The notes under the pieces were generated by a model. It saw only the letters and a list, made by a program, of their open reading frames with translations, had not been told where the DNA came from and ran no database searches. The translations under genes were made by a program, and so were the position numbers. A DNA stretch of 64,000 nt from an uncultured Bacteroidaceae bacterium (GTDB taxonomy: Bacteria; Bacteroidota; Bacteroidia; Bacteroidales; Bacteroidaceae): the NCBI GenBank assembly GCA_905235305.1, contig CAJOLC010000024.1, positions 1-64,000 on the forward strand. The letters are read 5' to 3'. This document shows positions 1-7,212 of this stretch, in pieces (the stretch's first letter is position 1; every line of letters starts with the position of its first letter).

Positions 1-636
1 GAACCATGCCTGAATCTCGCTATCGTCGCTTACCGTGCAGAGCAAGTCCGAGAGGGCTGCCACTTCGCCGATTTTGAAGCCGTTCTCCTTGATGATGCCC
101 GTGATGGGCGACTTCACCGTGCAATAGCTCAAAGTAGTCTGAGCCATTGCCAGCTGAGCCTGAGCCTGCTGAACAGAGGCCTGAGCCACGTGATAGGCAT
201 TCATGCTCGACGAGAGGACGTAGTCGCTGATGATTTTCTTCTCGGCCAACTTCTGGTTCGACTCGTAGTGCAGTTTGGTCGTCTCCATCTGCGCCTTCGC
301 CGCAGCCAGGTTAGCCTGTGCGTTCTGCACGTTCAGCTTGTGTTCCGTCTGGTCGATGACGAACAGCGCCTGACCTTTCTTCACCTTGAAGCCGTCCTTG
401 AAGTTCACCTGGCGGATGATTCCGGAGACTTGCGGGAAGACTTCCACCTCGCTCAGTCCGTGCAGTGAAGCGGGGATGTAGATGTTATAGACCCTCGTTT
501 CGGCCTCCACCTTTCGGATTTCGTACTTGATTTGGCCTTTTTTGTCCTTTTTCGAGCCTCCGCTGCAAGCCGTCATCATGATGGCGAGCGACATGATTGC
601 TACAAATTGAGCCCAAATTCCTATTGATTTGTTCAT
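1..636 (-). CDS. RND efflux periplasmic adaptor (HlyD/AcrA-like membrane fusion protein), 3' end cut by window edge
   Basis: The visible 212 codons begin with a lipoprotein signal ending in MMTAC, followed by a short linker and a lipoyl/biotinyl-like half (EVFPQVSGIIRQVNF then FKVKKGQALFVID). A long Ala/Gln-rich helical hairpin follows, rich in QAQ and AKAQ runs, and then the second lipoyl half (YCTVKSPITGIIKENGF). This order is that of AcrA/MexA-type adaptors, which bridge an inner-membrane RND pump to an outer-membrane channel. The beta-barrel and membrane-proximal domains, and presumably the pump gene, lie beyond base 1. The ATG at 636 is chosen because the signal peptide starts there and a promoter -7 box sits about 25 bp upstream. 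The substrate cannot be inferred. Confidence 0.9.
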   Translation of the reverse strand, partial: MNKSIGIWAQFVAIMSLAIMMTACSGGSKKDKKGQIKYEIRKVEAETRVYNIYIPASLHGLSEVEVFPQVSGIIRQVNFKDGFKVKKGQALFVIDQTEHKLNVQNAQANLAAAKAQMETTKLHYESNQKLAEKKIISDYVLSSSMNAYHVAQASVQQAQAQLAMAQTTLSYCTVKSPITGIIKENGFKIGEVAALSDLLCTVSDDSEIQAWF

Positions 637-660
637 ATATATATTATGTAATTAAATGCG

Positions 661-668
661 CAAAGGTA
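661..668 (-). promoter_or_regulatory. Bacteroidetes -7 promoter box for the efflux adaptor gene
   Basis: TACCTTTG on the minus strand matches TAnnTTTG, about 25 bp before the adaptor start. No well-spaced -33 TTG is obvious. Confidence 0.6.
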
Positions 669-763
669 CGACTTCTTGTCTGCAAAAACATTTGCGCCAG
701 CCACTCACATTGGAGTGGGTGGCGCAAATATGTCTGTCTTCCCTAAGATGAGGGGAGGGCGCT

Positions 764-1327
764 TTACTTCACACGGCCAAGGTAGCTGCCGTCGCGGCTG
801 TCGACTTCGACAATCTCGCCCTCTTCGATGAAGAGAGGCACGCGAATCTCGGCACCTGTCTCTACGCGAGCGGGCTTCAGGGTGTTGGTGGCTGTGTCGC
901 CCTTCAGGCCAGGTTCTGTCCAGACAATCTGCAGATGCACCTTGACGGGTACGTCGGCATAGAGCACTGTCTCAGTGCTGGCATCAACGACGACCTCCAC
1001 GTTCTCGCTCTCCTTGAGGAACTTCACGCCGTTCACCTGATCGGGAGCGATGGTGATCTGTTCGAAGGTTTCGTTGTTCATGAAGACGAGGTCGTCGCCG
1101 TCCTTGTAGAGATACTGGTAGGGGCGACGCTCTACGCGTACGTCTTCGAGGCGCTCTCCGATGTTGAAGCGCTTCTCGATTACGCCGCCGTTCACAACGT
1201 CCTTCAAGGTTACGTTCATGATGGTGTTGCCCTTACCTGGTTTGCGGTGAAGGAAGTCGATGCAGAAATAGAGCTTGCCGTCCATGCGGATGCATGTGCC
1301 CTTCTTGATGTCCTGTGAATTAATCAT
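764..1327 (-). CDS. efp: Translation elongation factor P
   Basis: EF-P binds between the P and E sites of the ribosome and relieves stalling at polyproline stretches. The 187-aa protein has the usual three-domain size. Domain I carries the tip loop HRKPGKGN with Lys32 at the position modified in many bacteria. The C-terminal OB domain ends with the family signature around ETGAEIRVPLFIEEGEIVEVDSRDG. It is a single-gene unit divergent from rpmH, with its own -7 box at 1371-1378. Nothing odd is seen. Confidence 0.97.
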   Translation of the reverse strand: MINSQDIKKGTCIRMDGKLYFCIDFLHRKPGKGNTIMNVTLKDVVNGGVIEKRFNIGERLEDVRVERRPYQYLYKDGDDLVFMNNETFEQITIAPDQVNGVKFLKESENVEVVVDASTETVLYADVPVKVHLQIVWTEPGLKGDTATNTLKPARVETGAEIRVPLFIEEGEIVEVDSRDGSYLGRVK

Positions 1328-1370
1328 AAAGGTTACTGGTTATAGGTTATTGTATCTTTAATTTGTGGTG

Positions 1371-1378
1371 CAAAGGTA
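1371..1378 (-). promoter_or_regulatory. -7 promoter box for efp
   Basis: TACCTTTG on the minus strand, about 44 bp upstream of the efp ATG, fits TAnnTTTG. Confidence 0.6.
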
Positions 1379-1429
1379 TGAAAAAAAGATTAAAGATTAA
1401 GGATTAGAGAATAAAAAAGATGATTATTC

Positions 1430-1460
1430 TTGCGTAAATGAAAAAAAAGACTTAATTTTG
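1430..1460 (+). promoter_or_regulatory. Promoter of rpmH
   Basis: A TTG at 1430-1432 stands 20 bp before TAATTTTG at 1453-1460, matching the Bacteroidetes -33/-7 arrangement. The rpmH ATG is at 1508. Confidence 0.65.
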
Positions 1461-1507
1461 CACCCCGAATCATAAAGTGCATACTATATATAAATGAATA
1501 AAAAGAT

Positions 1508-1663
1508 ATGAAAAGGACATTTCAACCGCACAACCGTCGCCGTAACAACAAGCACGGTTTCCGTCAGAGAATGACAACTGCTAACGGTCGCCGCGTTTTG
1601 GCTTCACGTCGTGCCAAGGGGCGCAAGAAACTCACAGTTTCAGACGAGAAGCACGGCAAGTAA
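1508..1663 (+). CDS. rpmH: 50S ribosomal protein L34
   Basis: This 51-aa, Arg/Lys-rich protein begins [12 protein letters not shown] and contains the family core [20 protein letters not shown], so it is the large-subunit protein bL34. It is monocistronic, with a promoter at 1430-1460 and a strong intrinsic terminator at 1686-1720. It was found by translating the plus strand directly. Confidence 0.97.
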   Translation: MKRTFQPHNRRRNNKHGFRQRMTTANGRRVLASRRAKGRKKLTVSDEKHGK

Positions 1664-1685
1664 AGACGATTTCAACTGGAAAAGG

Positions 1686-1720
1686 GAAGAAGCAAGGGGA
1701 ACTTTGCTTCTTCTTTTTTT
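1686..1720 (+). terminator. Intrinsic terminator of rpmH
   Basis: A perfect 10-bp stem (GAAGAAGCAA at 1686-1695 with TTGCTTCTTC at 1704-1713) is followed by seven T residues at 1714-1720. Confidence 0.9.
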
Positions 1721-1887
1721 CCCCTCCCTCCTCTTTCCCTTTCAGGCTTGTCGGCTCAGCCGATTTTTCATAAGGGTAAGCTTGTCCTCTTGTGTCCGCG
1801 ACCTGGACTTCGACAGTTGCTGGCCCGTCTGAGTTGACTTCCCGAGAGGATGATAATGCATGCTGCAATCATTTCATTTAGGTTAGG

Positions 1888-1915
1888 AGCCCGATGCTGG
1901 TGCGTCGGGCTTTTT
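1888..1915 (+). terminator. Second terminator-like hairpin downstream of rpmH
   Basis: AGCCCGA at 1888-1894 pairs with TCGGGCT at 1105 bases after the gene start equivalent, at 1905-1911, and T residues follow to 1915. No gene is visible between this and the rpmH terminator, so it may back up rpmH or end an unseen short transcript from 1721-1887. Confidence 0.55.
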
Positions 1916-2000
1916 CGCCTCCCAACTTTGTTGCCCCGCTTATCGTGCTTCATCGCCCAACTTGCCATGTTTGTTTTGTCAAGGTATTAGTATGCATTGC

Positions 2001-2088
2001 TTGCAGGTTCATGAATATGCAATTGCAGCATCATGAACCTGCAATTGAATATTCATGATGCTGCAAACACCCCCCTATGCTATGTTGG
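2001..2088. repeat. 22-bp dyad array, three units plus a leader unit (reverse orientation)
   Basis: Three contiguous 22-bp units (2001-2022, 2023-2044, 2045-2066) each start TTG, have a central CATG and end CAA. Half-site TTGCAGGTTCA (2001-2011) is the exact complement of the half-site at 2034-2044. TTGCAGCATCA (2023-2033) is the exact complement of 2056-2066. TTGAATATTCA (2045-2055) complements 2012-2022 at 10 of 11 positions. The next 22 bp (2067-2088) matches, as its reverse complement, the leader unit before the array at 34002. The array lies in the convergent gap between rpmH and the kinase gene. Apart from the hairpins, this array and the candidate small RNA, I see nothing in 1664-2478. 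Confidence 0.85.
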
Positions 2089-2296
2089 GCGGCGCGGCAG
2101 GCTGAGGAACGGTAATCAGGCTGTTTGCCAGTGTCTCGGGGCAGGATGCTTCCCCTCCTGTATGCAATGGCATTCAGGGAGAGGTCGTGTTTCGGGAGTT
2201 CGTCTGCCGCGTTGCGTCCGGTCATTCGCCCCGTTGTCTCCCTGGTTTTTCACCTTTACGGCTTCCGGCGCGACTGCGTTTTGCCTTTAACGGATA

Positions 2297-2331
2297 CAAA
2301 AAAAAGAGAGCGGCTTCACAGCTGCTCTCTT
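2297..2331 (-). terminator. Intrinsic terminator on the minus strand
   Basis: A stem of AGAGAGC with GCTCTCT (about 2305-2331) is followed on the minus strand by a run of eight T residues (2297-2304). It can end both the kinase gene transcript and the candidate small RNA. Confidence 0.8.
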
Positions 2332-2383
2332 CCAAATGGTATTAGCTTTGTTTAAGGTAAAAAGATTGTTTTCAGGATAACAG
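2297..2383 (-). ncRNA. Candidate small RNA of about 87 nt
   Basis: On the minus strand a full promoter (TTTG at 2415-2418, 20 bp, TACCTTTG at 2387-2394) is followed within about 85 nt by an intrinsic terminator (hairpin 2305-2331, T tract 2297-2304). No start codon with a plausible reading frame lies between them. Promoter and terminator this close with no gene is the classic layout of an independently transcribed small RNA. No known RNA family is recognised. Alternatively the terminator simply serves the upstream kinase gene and the promoter match is chance. Confidence 0.45.
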
Positions 2384-2386
2384 TTG

Positions 2387-2418
2387 CAAAGGTATGGAAT
2401 TTTTATGCAATGCACAAA
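2387..2418 (-). promoter_or_regulatory. Promoter facing the candidate small RNA
   Basis: TTTG (2415-2418) and TACCTTTG (2387-2394) on the minus strand are separated by 20 bp. It is one of the best promoter matches in the window, yet no coding sequence follows it. Confidence 0.6.
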
Positions 2419-2478
2419 CGATTAATTTATGTTGTAGAACATATTTCGGCGTAATGCGGAACTTTCAGCAAATAATAG

Positions 2479-3327
2479 TTACCTTTTGATATGATACTGT
2501 GCGATTGCTTCGATGGGACGTCGCATGATTCGGCCGATTTGCCTGCCTTCCTCGGCAGCTGCGGCTGCGAGCTCTGCTTCAAACTGATGGGCGATTCCTC
2601 CCACGCAGTTTATCGGCATTTCCCGGTGTCCATAGACGGCAATGTTGTTCTTCAGGAACAGGCGGAAGGCCTCGATGAGCATGTCGTGGATGGCAGGAAT
2701 GTCGCGATGCTCGACGATAAAAGGAACCAGCGAAGCAAGGAAGGCATTGGCGGCGGGCCTGCGGTAGACGCGCTCGATAATGTCCGGGAGCGACAGGCTG
2801 AACCTGCTGCAGAAGTCCTCCCTGAGTGCCTCGGGAAGCGTTCCTTTGAAGAGGCCGTTCAGCAGCATCTTGCCGAGATAGGAACCGCTGCCTTCGTCGC
2901 CGAGGATATAACCCAGCGGCGAGGTGTGCTTCACAATGTCTTTGCCGTCGTAGAGACAGCTGTTGGAGCCCGTCCCAAGTATGCAGGCAATGCCGGCCTC
3001 ATGCCCGCAGACGGCTCTCGCAGCCCCCAGCAAGTCGCTCTCCACCTCGATGTGACGCCCGGGAAAGAGTTCCCCGACGACGCTCTTCACACTCTGGCTG
3101 AACGGCTCCATGCAGCCGGCGCCATAGAAATAAACAGCCTGAAGAGCCTCCGCATGCGGGAGTTGGGTCAACAGGTCATGGTATAATACATTATATATAT
3201 TATCGCGCGCGTCGCGCGCGGGATTGATGCCGTCGGTGTGCAACTCGTTTTGCGTGCCGTCGGAACTGACGAGGAGCCAGTCCGTCTTAGTGGAACCGCT
3301 GTCGGCAAAGAGGTATGCTTTGTCCAT
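2479..3327 (-). CDS. BadF/BadG-type ATPase, N-acetylglucosamine-kinase-like
   Basis: The 282-aa protein has the ASKHA sugar-kinase fold. Phosphate-1 motif ADSGSTKTDW lies near the N-terminus, LGTGSNSCLYDG near residue 115 and LGDEGSGSYLG near residue 140. This set defines the BadF/BadG/BcrA ATPase family, to which eukaryotic-type GlcNAc kinases and Bacteroidales cell-wall sugar kinases belong. A cytosolic role in phosphorylating amino sugars is likely, but the substrate is inference. The start lies only 10 bp after a GC-rich hairpin (3338-3371) that follows secG. Confidence 0.8.
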   Translation of the reverse strand: MDKAYLFADSGSTKTDWLLVSSDGTQNELHTDGINPARDARDNIYNVLYHDLLTQLPHAEALQAVYFYGAGCMEPFSQSVKSVVGELFPGRHIEVESDLLGAARAVCGHEAGIACILGTGSNSCLYDGKDIVKHTSPLGYILGDEGSGSYLGKMLLNGLFKGTLPEALREDFCSRFSLSLPDIIERVYRRPAANAFLASLVPFIVEHRDIPAIHDMLIEAFRLFLKNNIAVYGHREMPINCVGGIAHQFEAELAAAAAEEGRQIGRIMRRPIEAIAQYHIKR

Positions 3328-3337
3328 GATAAAAGAT

Positions 3338-3371
3338 AGCCCCCGCCTCCCTTTCAGGGAACGCGGGGGCT
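3338..3371 (-). terminator. GC-rich hairpin between secG and the kinase gene
   Basis: AGCCCCCGC (3338-3346) pairs with GCGGGGGCT (3363-3371), with a further inner CCCT/AGGG pairing. On the minus strand it is followed by ATCTTTTATC and then immediately by the kinase ATG. It probably terminates secG transcripts, with possible attenuation of the kinase gene. Confidence 0.65.
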
Positions 3372-3397
3372 TTTGTCGTGTTGCTAAAAGTCGTCAA

Positions 3398-3757
3398 TTA
3401 CTGGGCGGGAGCCTCTGCAGGTGCTTCAGCAGGAGCCTCTGTCGCTGCAGGCTGCTCCATGGCGGGCACGTTGCCGGGATTGGTGGCTGCCTGCTCGATG
3501 GCTTGCTGCTGCATGACAGAATCATCGCGGTTGGCACCAGGCAGGAATGCTACACTGATGACGCTGAGGAAAATCATGGCAGCGGCGAGAGTCCAGGTTG
3601 CTTTCTCGATAAAGTTCGTTGTCTTGGGAGCACCAAGAATCTGGTTGTTGTTGGAGTAGTCGGCAGCCAAACCGCCACCTTTTGATTCCTGAATCAGTAC
3701 GATGAGGCACATGAGAATGGATGCCAGCACAATCAGGATTACGATAGATGTGTACAT
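3398..3757 (-). CDS. secG: Preprotein translocase subunit SecG
   Basis: SecG is the small accessory subunit of the SecYEG channel. The 119-aa protein has two membrane segments (residues about 4-22 and 53-71). Between them lies the family loop QESKGGGLAADYSNNNQILGAPKTTNFIEKATW. The tail is an Ala/Pro/Glu-rich extension with repeated EAPA, common in Bacteroidales SecG and probably unstructured. It is the last gene of the operon beginning at rlmN or further upstream. Confidence 0.95.
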   Translation of the reverse strand: MYTSIVILIVLASILMCLIVLIQESKGGGLAADYSNNNQILGAPKTTNFIEKATWTLAAAMIFLSVISVAFLPGANRDDSVMQQQAIEQAATNPGNVPAMEQPAATEAPAEAPAEAPAQ

Positions 3758-3779
3758 GTTTTGTGTGTTTGTTATGTTG

Positions 3780-4517
3780 TTATTTATGTTTATTATTGAT
3801 GATCAGTTTCTCAAGGAACCGAATTTGGTCTGCAAAGTAACGATTTTTTTTTGGATATTTCAAGGAAAGTTGCCTGATAATTTTCACTGCGTTCTCATAT
3901 TTACCTTGTTTAATGTAAATTCCAGCCATTATTTCAGTCAGAATCTCATTGTTTTCGTCATTTTGCGAAACATTATTGTCATCGTTAGGGCTCTCGCCTT
4001 GTTCCTCTTCCACATTGTCTTCGAGGACAATCCTCCCATGCCCATTCTCCAGGAAGTCCTCTACGACGCCGCCACCATTCATAGGCAGCGCTTCCTGCCT
4101 TTGGCTGCCATGCCAGCTCTCGCGCTGTAGGAGATAGCCAATGTAATCCTGTGCCGCGTCGATGGGATGGCTGACGGGCGAGACGGGAGTCTGTGCTTCG
4201 AGGAAGTCGTCAATAAGGCTGACGGTGCGAGACTCCGGGTTGTCCGTTGTCTCTTCATAGCGTTTGCGTTCCTCCGCTTGCGTGTAGTGAGGTTCTTCCG
4301 TCAGGCGGAAGATGGCTTCCCGGCTTGGTACAAGGATTGCTGTGCGGCGAAGGGTCTCGTCGTACATAGGGTCGTGCTTCTTGTAGAGGGCTTGCAGGAG
4401 CAGGATCCGGGCGATGTGGAAGTAGGGATGTTCCTGCGTAAGTGCCTTCAACTGGGCTATTGCGTCGTCGTCGATGGCGTCGGGGCGTCGGATGTAATCT
4501 ATGATGTGTCGTTGCAT
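3780..4517 (-). CDS. Conserved Bacteroidales protein with TPR-like C-terminus
   Basis: This 245-aa soluble protein has no signal peptide. The N-terminal part (DAIAQLKALTQEHPYFHIARILLLQALYK) reads as helical-repeat sequence, and the middle is acidic and low-complexity (EDNVEEEQGESPNDDNN). The C-terminus (ILTEIMAGIYIKQGKYENAVKIIRQLSLKYPKKN) has a tetratricopeptide pattern. Its place between lptE and secG is conserved in Bacteroidales, which suggests an envelope-biogenesis scaffold. No enzymatic motif is seen and the function is unknown. Confidence 0.75.
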   Translation of the reverse strand: MQRHIIDYIRRPDAIDDDAIAQLKALTQEHPYFHIARILLLQALYKKHDPMYDETLRRTAILVPSREAIFRLTEEPHYTQAEERKRYEETTDNPESRTVSLIDDFLEAQTPVSPVSHPIDAAQDYIGYLLQRESWHGSQRQEALPMNGGGVVEDFLENGHGRIVLEDNVEEEQGESPNDDNNVSQNDENNEILTEIMAGIYIKQGKYENAVKIIRQLSLKYPKKNRYFADQIRFLEKLIINNKHK

Positions 4518-4533
4518 GGTTGTGTGGTGGATG

Positions 4534-5052
4534 TTACCAGTTTGCTACTGTGGCGTTGAAGATTTGGTCGACGATGTCCTTCGTCATCTGTGTGACGAGG
4601 TCTTCCTGAACTGCATTGAGTTGCTGAGAAGCATCGTATTCCGTGGTCGCGGTAAACTGTCTCTCGAAGTCATCAGTGTGTTTCTTGTTGTTGACAAAGC
4701 GGACGTTTACGGTCATCTTCAGTTGTACCTGGCTACTGTAGCCACTGCTCGAGATGCCTTTATTGAATTGATCGAAGGCGACAATCTCGCCTGCGAGCTG
4801 CAGGTCGCCGTTCTTCTTGACCTGCCTCAGCTTTGTCTGGCTCAGGTAGACTTCTGTTATCCTGTTCTGGAAGATGCTTTGCATTGGTGCCCAGACATAG
4901 GCGCTTCGGATGGGGAAGTTGTCTATCTGGATGGTTTTGGTCGTGGTGTAGTCGATGCTTGCGCCGTTGAAGCGGTAGCTGATGGTGCATGCCGAGACGA
5001 TCATGGCGAGCAGAAGCGACAGGAGAGGCAGCCTTCTATTCATCGATTCCAT
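4534..5052 (-). CDS. lptE: LptE-family LPS-assembly lipoprotein
   Basis: The 172-aa protein has a lipoprotein signal ending at IVSAC (Cys about residue 22), then the Bacteroidetes LptE pattern YRFNGASIDYTTTKTIQIDNF. LptE plugs the LptD barrel that places lipopolysaccharide in the outer leaflet. The start overlaps the end of the sigma-54 activator gene by 17 bp, so the two are probably translated from one mRNA. Confidence 0.85.
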   Translation of the reverse strand: MESMNRRLPLLSLLLAMIVSACTISYRFNGASIDYTTTKTIQIDNFPIRSAYVWAPMQSIFQNRITEVYLSQTKLRQVKKNGDLQLAGEIVAFDQFNKGISSSGYSSQVQLKMTVNVRFVNNKKHTDDFERQFTATTEYDASQQLNAVQEDLVTQMTKDIVDQIFNATVANW

Positions 5053-6250
5053 AGGCTTTTATCTTTCTGTAGAGTGTTCGTTCGCTGATGCCAAGCTCAT
5101 CGGCGGCGAGTTTCCGCTTATAGTGGTTGCGCTGGAGGGCAAGCAGGATGTTGCGTTTCTCCATATCTCCGATGTTGAGCGTATCGTCGTCTACGATCTC
5201 TTCGGCGGTTGAGATGTCCAGTTCTTCCGGCTGTGTGTGCTGAACCTTCTTGGCGGATGAGACGGGGACGGGTAATGTGGTGCCGTCCGGGACGTTGTGC
5301 CAGTTGTTCCCCTGCAGCTTTTCTTTGAGTTCCTGTACTTCCGAACGGAGTTCGAAGACTGCATGCGCCAGTATCTTTATCTCTTGTTCGTAGTCGTGCT
5401 GGTTGCCTGAGCTGCTTCCTCCGATGGTGGCTATGCCTGTGTCTTCATCGGAGTTTGGGGTGACGCTAAGCTTTGCGAGCATCTCTGGAGTTATGTTCCT
5501 GCTTTCGGAGAGGATGCTGAGTTGCTCTGTGATGTTGCGAAGCTGACGGATATTACCTGGCCATTTGTAGGAATTGACTACGGCTTCTGCCTCTGGCGTC
5601 AGGCGTATGGGCTCGGGGATATTGTAGCGGCTGGCCGTGTCGAGGGCGAATTTCTTGAAGAGGAGCACGGCGTCGCCTTGTCGTTTTCGCAGGGGGGGAA
5701 TCTGGATGTTGATGGTGGAGAGGCGGTAGTAGAGGTCTTCGCGGAAGCGTCCTTGCTTGATGGCGGCAGGGATGTCCACGTTGGTGGCAGCCACGATGCG
5801 TACGTTTGTCTGCCGTGGAGTACTGCTGCCGACCCTCAGATACTCGCCGGTCTCCAGGACTCGGAGTAGTCGGGCTTGTGTGCTCAAAGGCAGTTCGCCC
5901 ACTTCGTCCAGGAAGAGTGTGCCTCCGTCGGCGGCTCCGAAGAAGCCTTCATGCTCGCCTATGGCACTGGTGAATGCGCCTTTCTCGTGGCCGAACAGTT
6001 CGCTGTCGATGGTTCCTTCGGGTATGGCGCCGCAGTTTATTGCGATGTATGTCTTGCCGCGGCGTTTGCTGTGGTCGTGTATGATGCGTGGGATGACTTC
6101 CTTACCTACGCCGCTCTCGCCTTGGATGAGTACTGAGAGGTCGGTGGGAGCAACGAGGACTGCCGTGGCGAGGGCTTCGCGCAGTGCAGCGTCGCGCCCT
6201 ACGATGCCGTAGCGGTTCATCAGTGATTGCATGTCCGAACTTGTGCTCAT
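5036..6250 (-). CDS. Sigma-54-dependent transcriptional activator without receiver domain
   Basis: The 404-aa protein opens almost directly with the AAA+ domain. Walker A is GESGVGKE, the sigma-54 contact loop is GAFTSA (canonical GAFTGA), Walker B is TLFLDEVGELP, and the arginine-finger region is FREDLYYRL. After a linker and short coiled coil (LRSEVQELKEKLQ) comes a FIS-type helix-turn-helix (LAADELGISERTLYRKIKAYGI). It would open promoters bound by RpoN holoenzyme in an ATP-dependent way. The lack of a sensor domain suggests control by expression level or partner proteins. This gene commonly sits in this envelope operon in Bacteroidales. Confidence 0.9.
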   Translation of the reverse strand: MSTSSDMQSLMNRYGIVGRDAALREALATAVLVAPTDLSVLIQGESGVGKEVIPRIIHDHSKRRGKTYIAINCGAIPEGTIDSELFGHEKGAFTSAIGEHEGFFGAADGGTLFLDEVGELPLSTQARLLRVLETGEYLRVGSSTPRQTNVRIVAATNVDIPAAIKQGRFREDLYYRLSTINIQIPPLRKRQGDAVLLFKKFALDTASRYNIPEPIRLTPEAEAVVNSYKWPGNIRQLRNITEQLSILSESRNITPEMLAKLSVTPNSDEDTGIATIGGSSSGNQHDYEQEIKILAHAVFELRSEVQELKEKLQGNNWHNVPDGTTLPVPVSSAKKVQHTQPEELDISTAEEIVDDDTLNIGDMEKRNILLALQRNHYKRKLAADELGISERTLYRKIKAYGIDE

Positions 6251-7035
6251 GATGCTTTGTCTGTGTTGTCGTTGTTGTTTGGCTGGGAGGCATCGTCCCT
6301 CCTTCTGTCTTCGCGTTTGTCGCGGAAGAGTTTGGGCAAGGGGTTCTGGCGCGCTTCGTCGTAGAAGGCACGGTTGCGGATGATGTCGATGGCTGTGTAG
6401 ATGGGCTTTGTCAGGGCTGATGCGTCGGCCAGTCCATCTTCGGACTCTTCCTCCTGGGCAGTGTTGCAGGATGCGGTGACCACTGCCTTCATGCCTGCGA
6501 AGAAGCGGGCCGAGGCGCCTCCCGACAGGTCTTCGGGGAGCGGGCTGCCTGTTGGGATGATGATGCCATCGAAGTGGCAGGCGAGGTCATCGCTGAGAAT
6601 CTGTTCGGAGGTATAGGGTCCGTAGGCGTTGATGCCTTGTTCCGTCGTGACTTGCATAGCGAGGTCGGGGTTCTGTATTGCGCCTTCCCGGACGATTGCA
6701 ATGCGGGGGCGTCGCCTGTCGAGGTCGCGTTCCAGTATGTTGCGGAACAGGATGATGTCTTCTGCCTTCGGCTCCTCGGGGAGCGGCATGAGGTTGGCCT
6801 TCTCCGTCACGATGATTTCGACGGACTGGTCGGGGCGTTTCGCTGGCTCGGGCGAGGAGTAGAGCACCAGGGCGTCGGCTTCCTCTTCGTCGACTTTTCG
6901 ATAGGCCGTTGCCTCATCAATGAAGATTGTCGAGCAGAGTTCGAGTAGGGTAGGGTTGTCACAGACTTGGCGGACGAGGCTGTCGTCTGTGGTTTCTCGG
7001 CCCGTCAGTGCTATTGCTATCTTGAATTTCTCCAT
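6247..7035 (-). CDS. Divergent, truncated PdxA-like protein, probably not a 4-hydroxythreonine-4-phosphate dehydrogenase
   Basis: Position (before the sigma-54 activator) and the C-terminus point to PdxA descent: IYTAIDIIRNRAFYDEARQ followed by NPLPKLFRDK matches PdxA tails. PdxA normally has about 330-365 residues and a metal-binding DHGTA motif just before this tail. Here only 262 residues remain, and the corresponding stretch reads VVTASCNTAQEEESED with no His. The N-terminal GDxxGIG-type motif is also missing (IALTGRETTDD instead). Catalysis as PdxA is therefore unlikely. It may be a repurposed non-enzymatic relative. The stop overlaps the activator start by 4 bp. Family assignment is moderately sure; function is unknown. 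Confidence 0.6.
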   Translation of the reverse strand: MEKFKIAIALTGRETTDDSLVRQVCDNPTLLELCSTIFIDEATAYRKVDEEEADALVLYSSPEPAKRPDQSVEIIVTEKANLMPLPEEPKAEDIILFRNILERDLDRRRPRIAIVREGAIQNPDLAMQVTTEQGINAYGPYTSEQILSDDLACHFDGIIIPTGSPLPEDLSGGASARFFAGMKAVVTASCNTAQEEESEDGLADASALTKPIYTAIDIIRNRAFYDEARQNPLPKLFRDKREDRRRDDASQPNNNDNTDKAS

Positions 7036-7066
7036 ATTCGTGACTTGTTTTTTCGTGGTCGGTTAT

Positions 7067-7154
7067 TAGGGTCATGCAGCCGGGTTGTTTGAACATACAT
7101 GTATGTGCAATTGAATATACATGTATGTGCAATTGAATGTACATGTATGTTCAA
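7067..7154. repeat. 22-bp dyad array, leader plus three units
   Basis: Units 7089-7110, 7111-7132 and 7133-7154 all fit TTG, eight bases around a central ACATGT, then CAA. The first half-site TTGAACATACA is the exact complement of the last half-site. The 22 bp at 7067-7088 end in GGGTTGT like the leaders at 33980 and 59006. It lies between the PdxA-like gene and the 3' end of the DUF4837 gene. Confidence 0.85.
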
Positions 7155-7212
7155 CGAACGAGGTACGCTATGTCGGCAAGGCTGGCATGTCGGGTTGGGC
7201 AATGTGGCGCAC

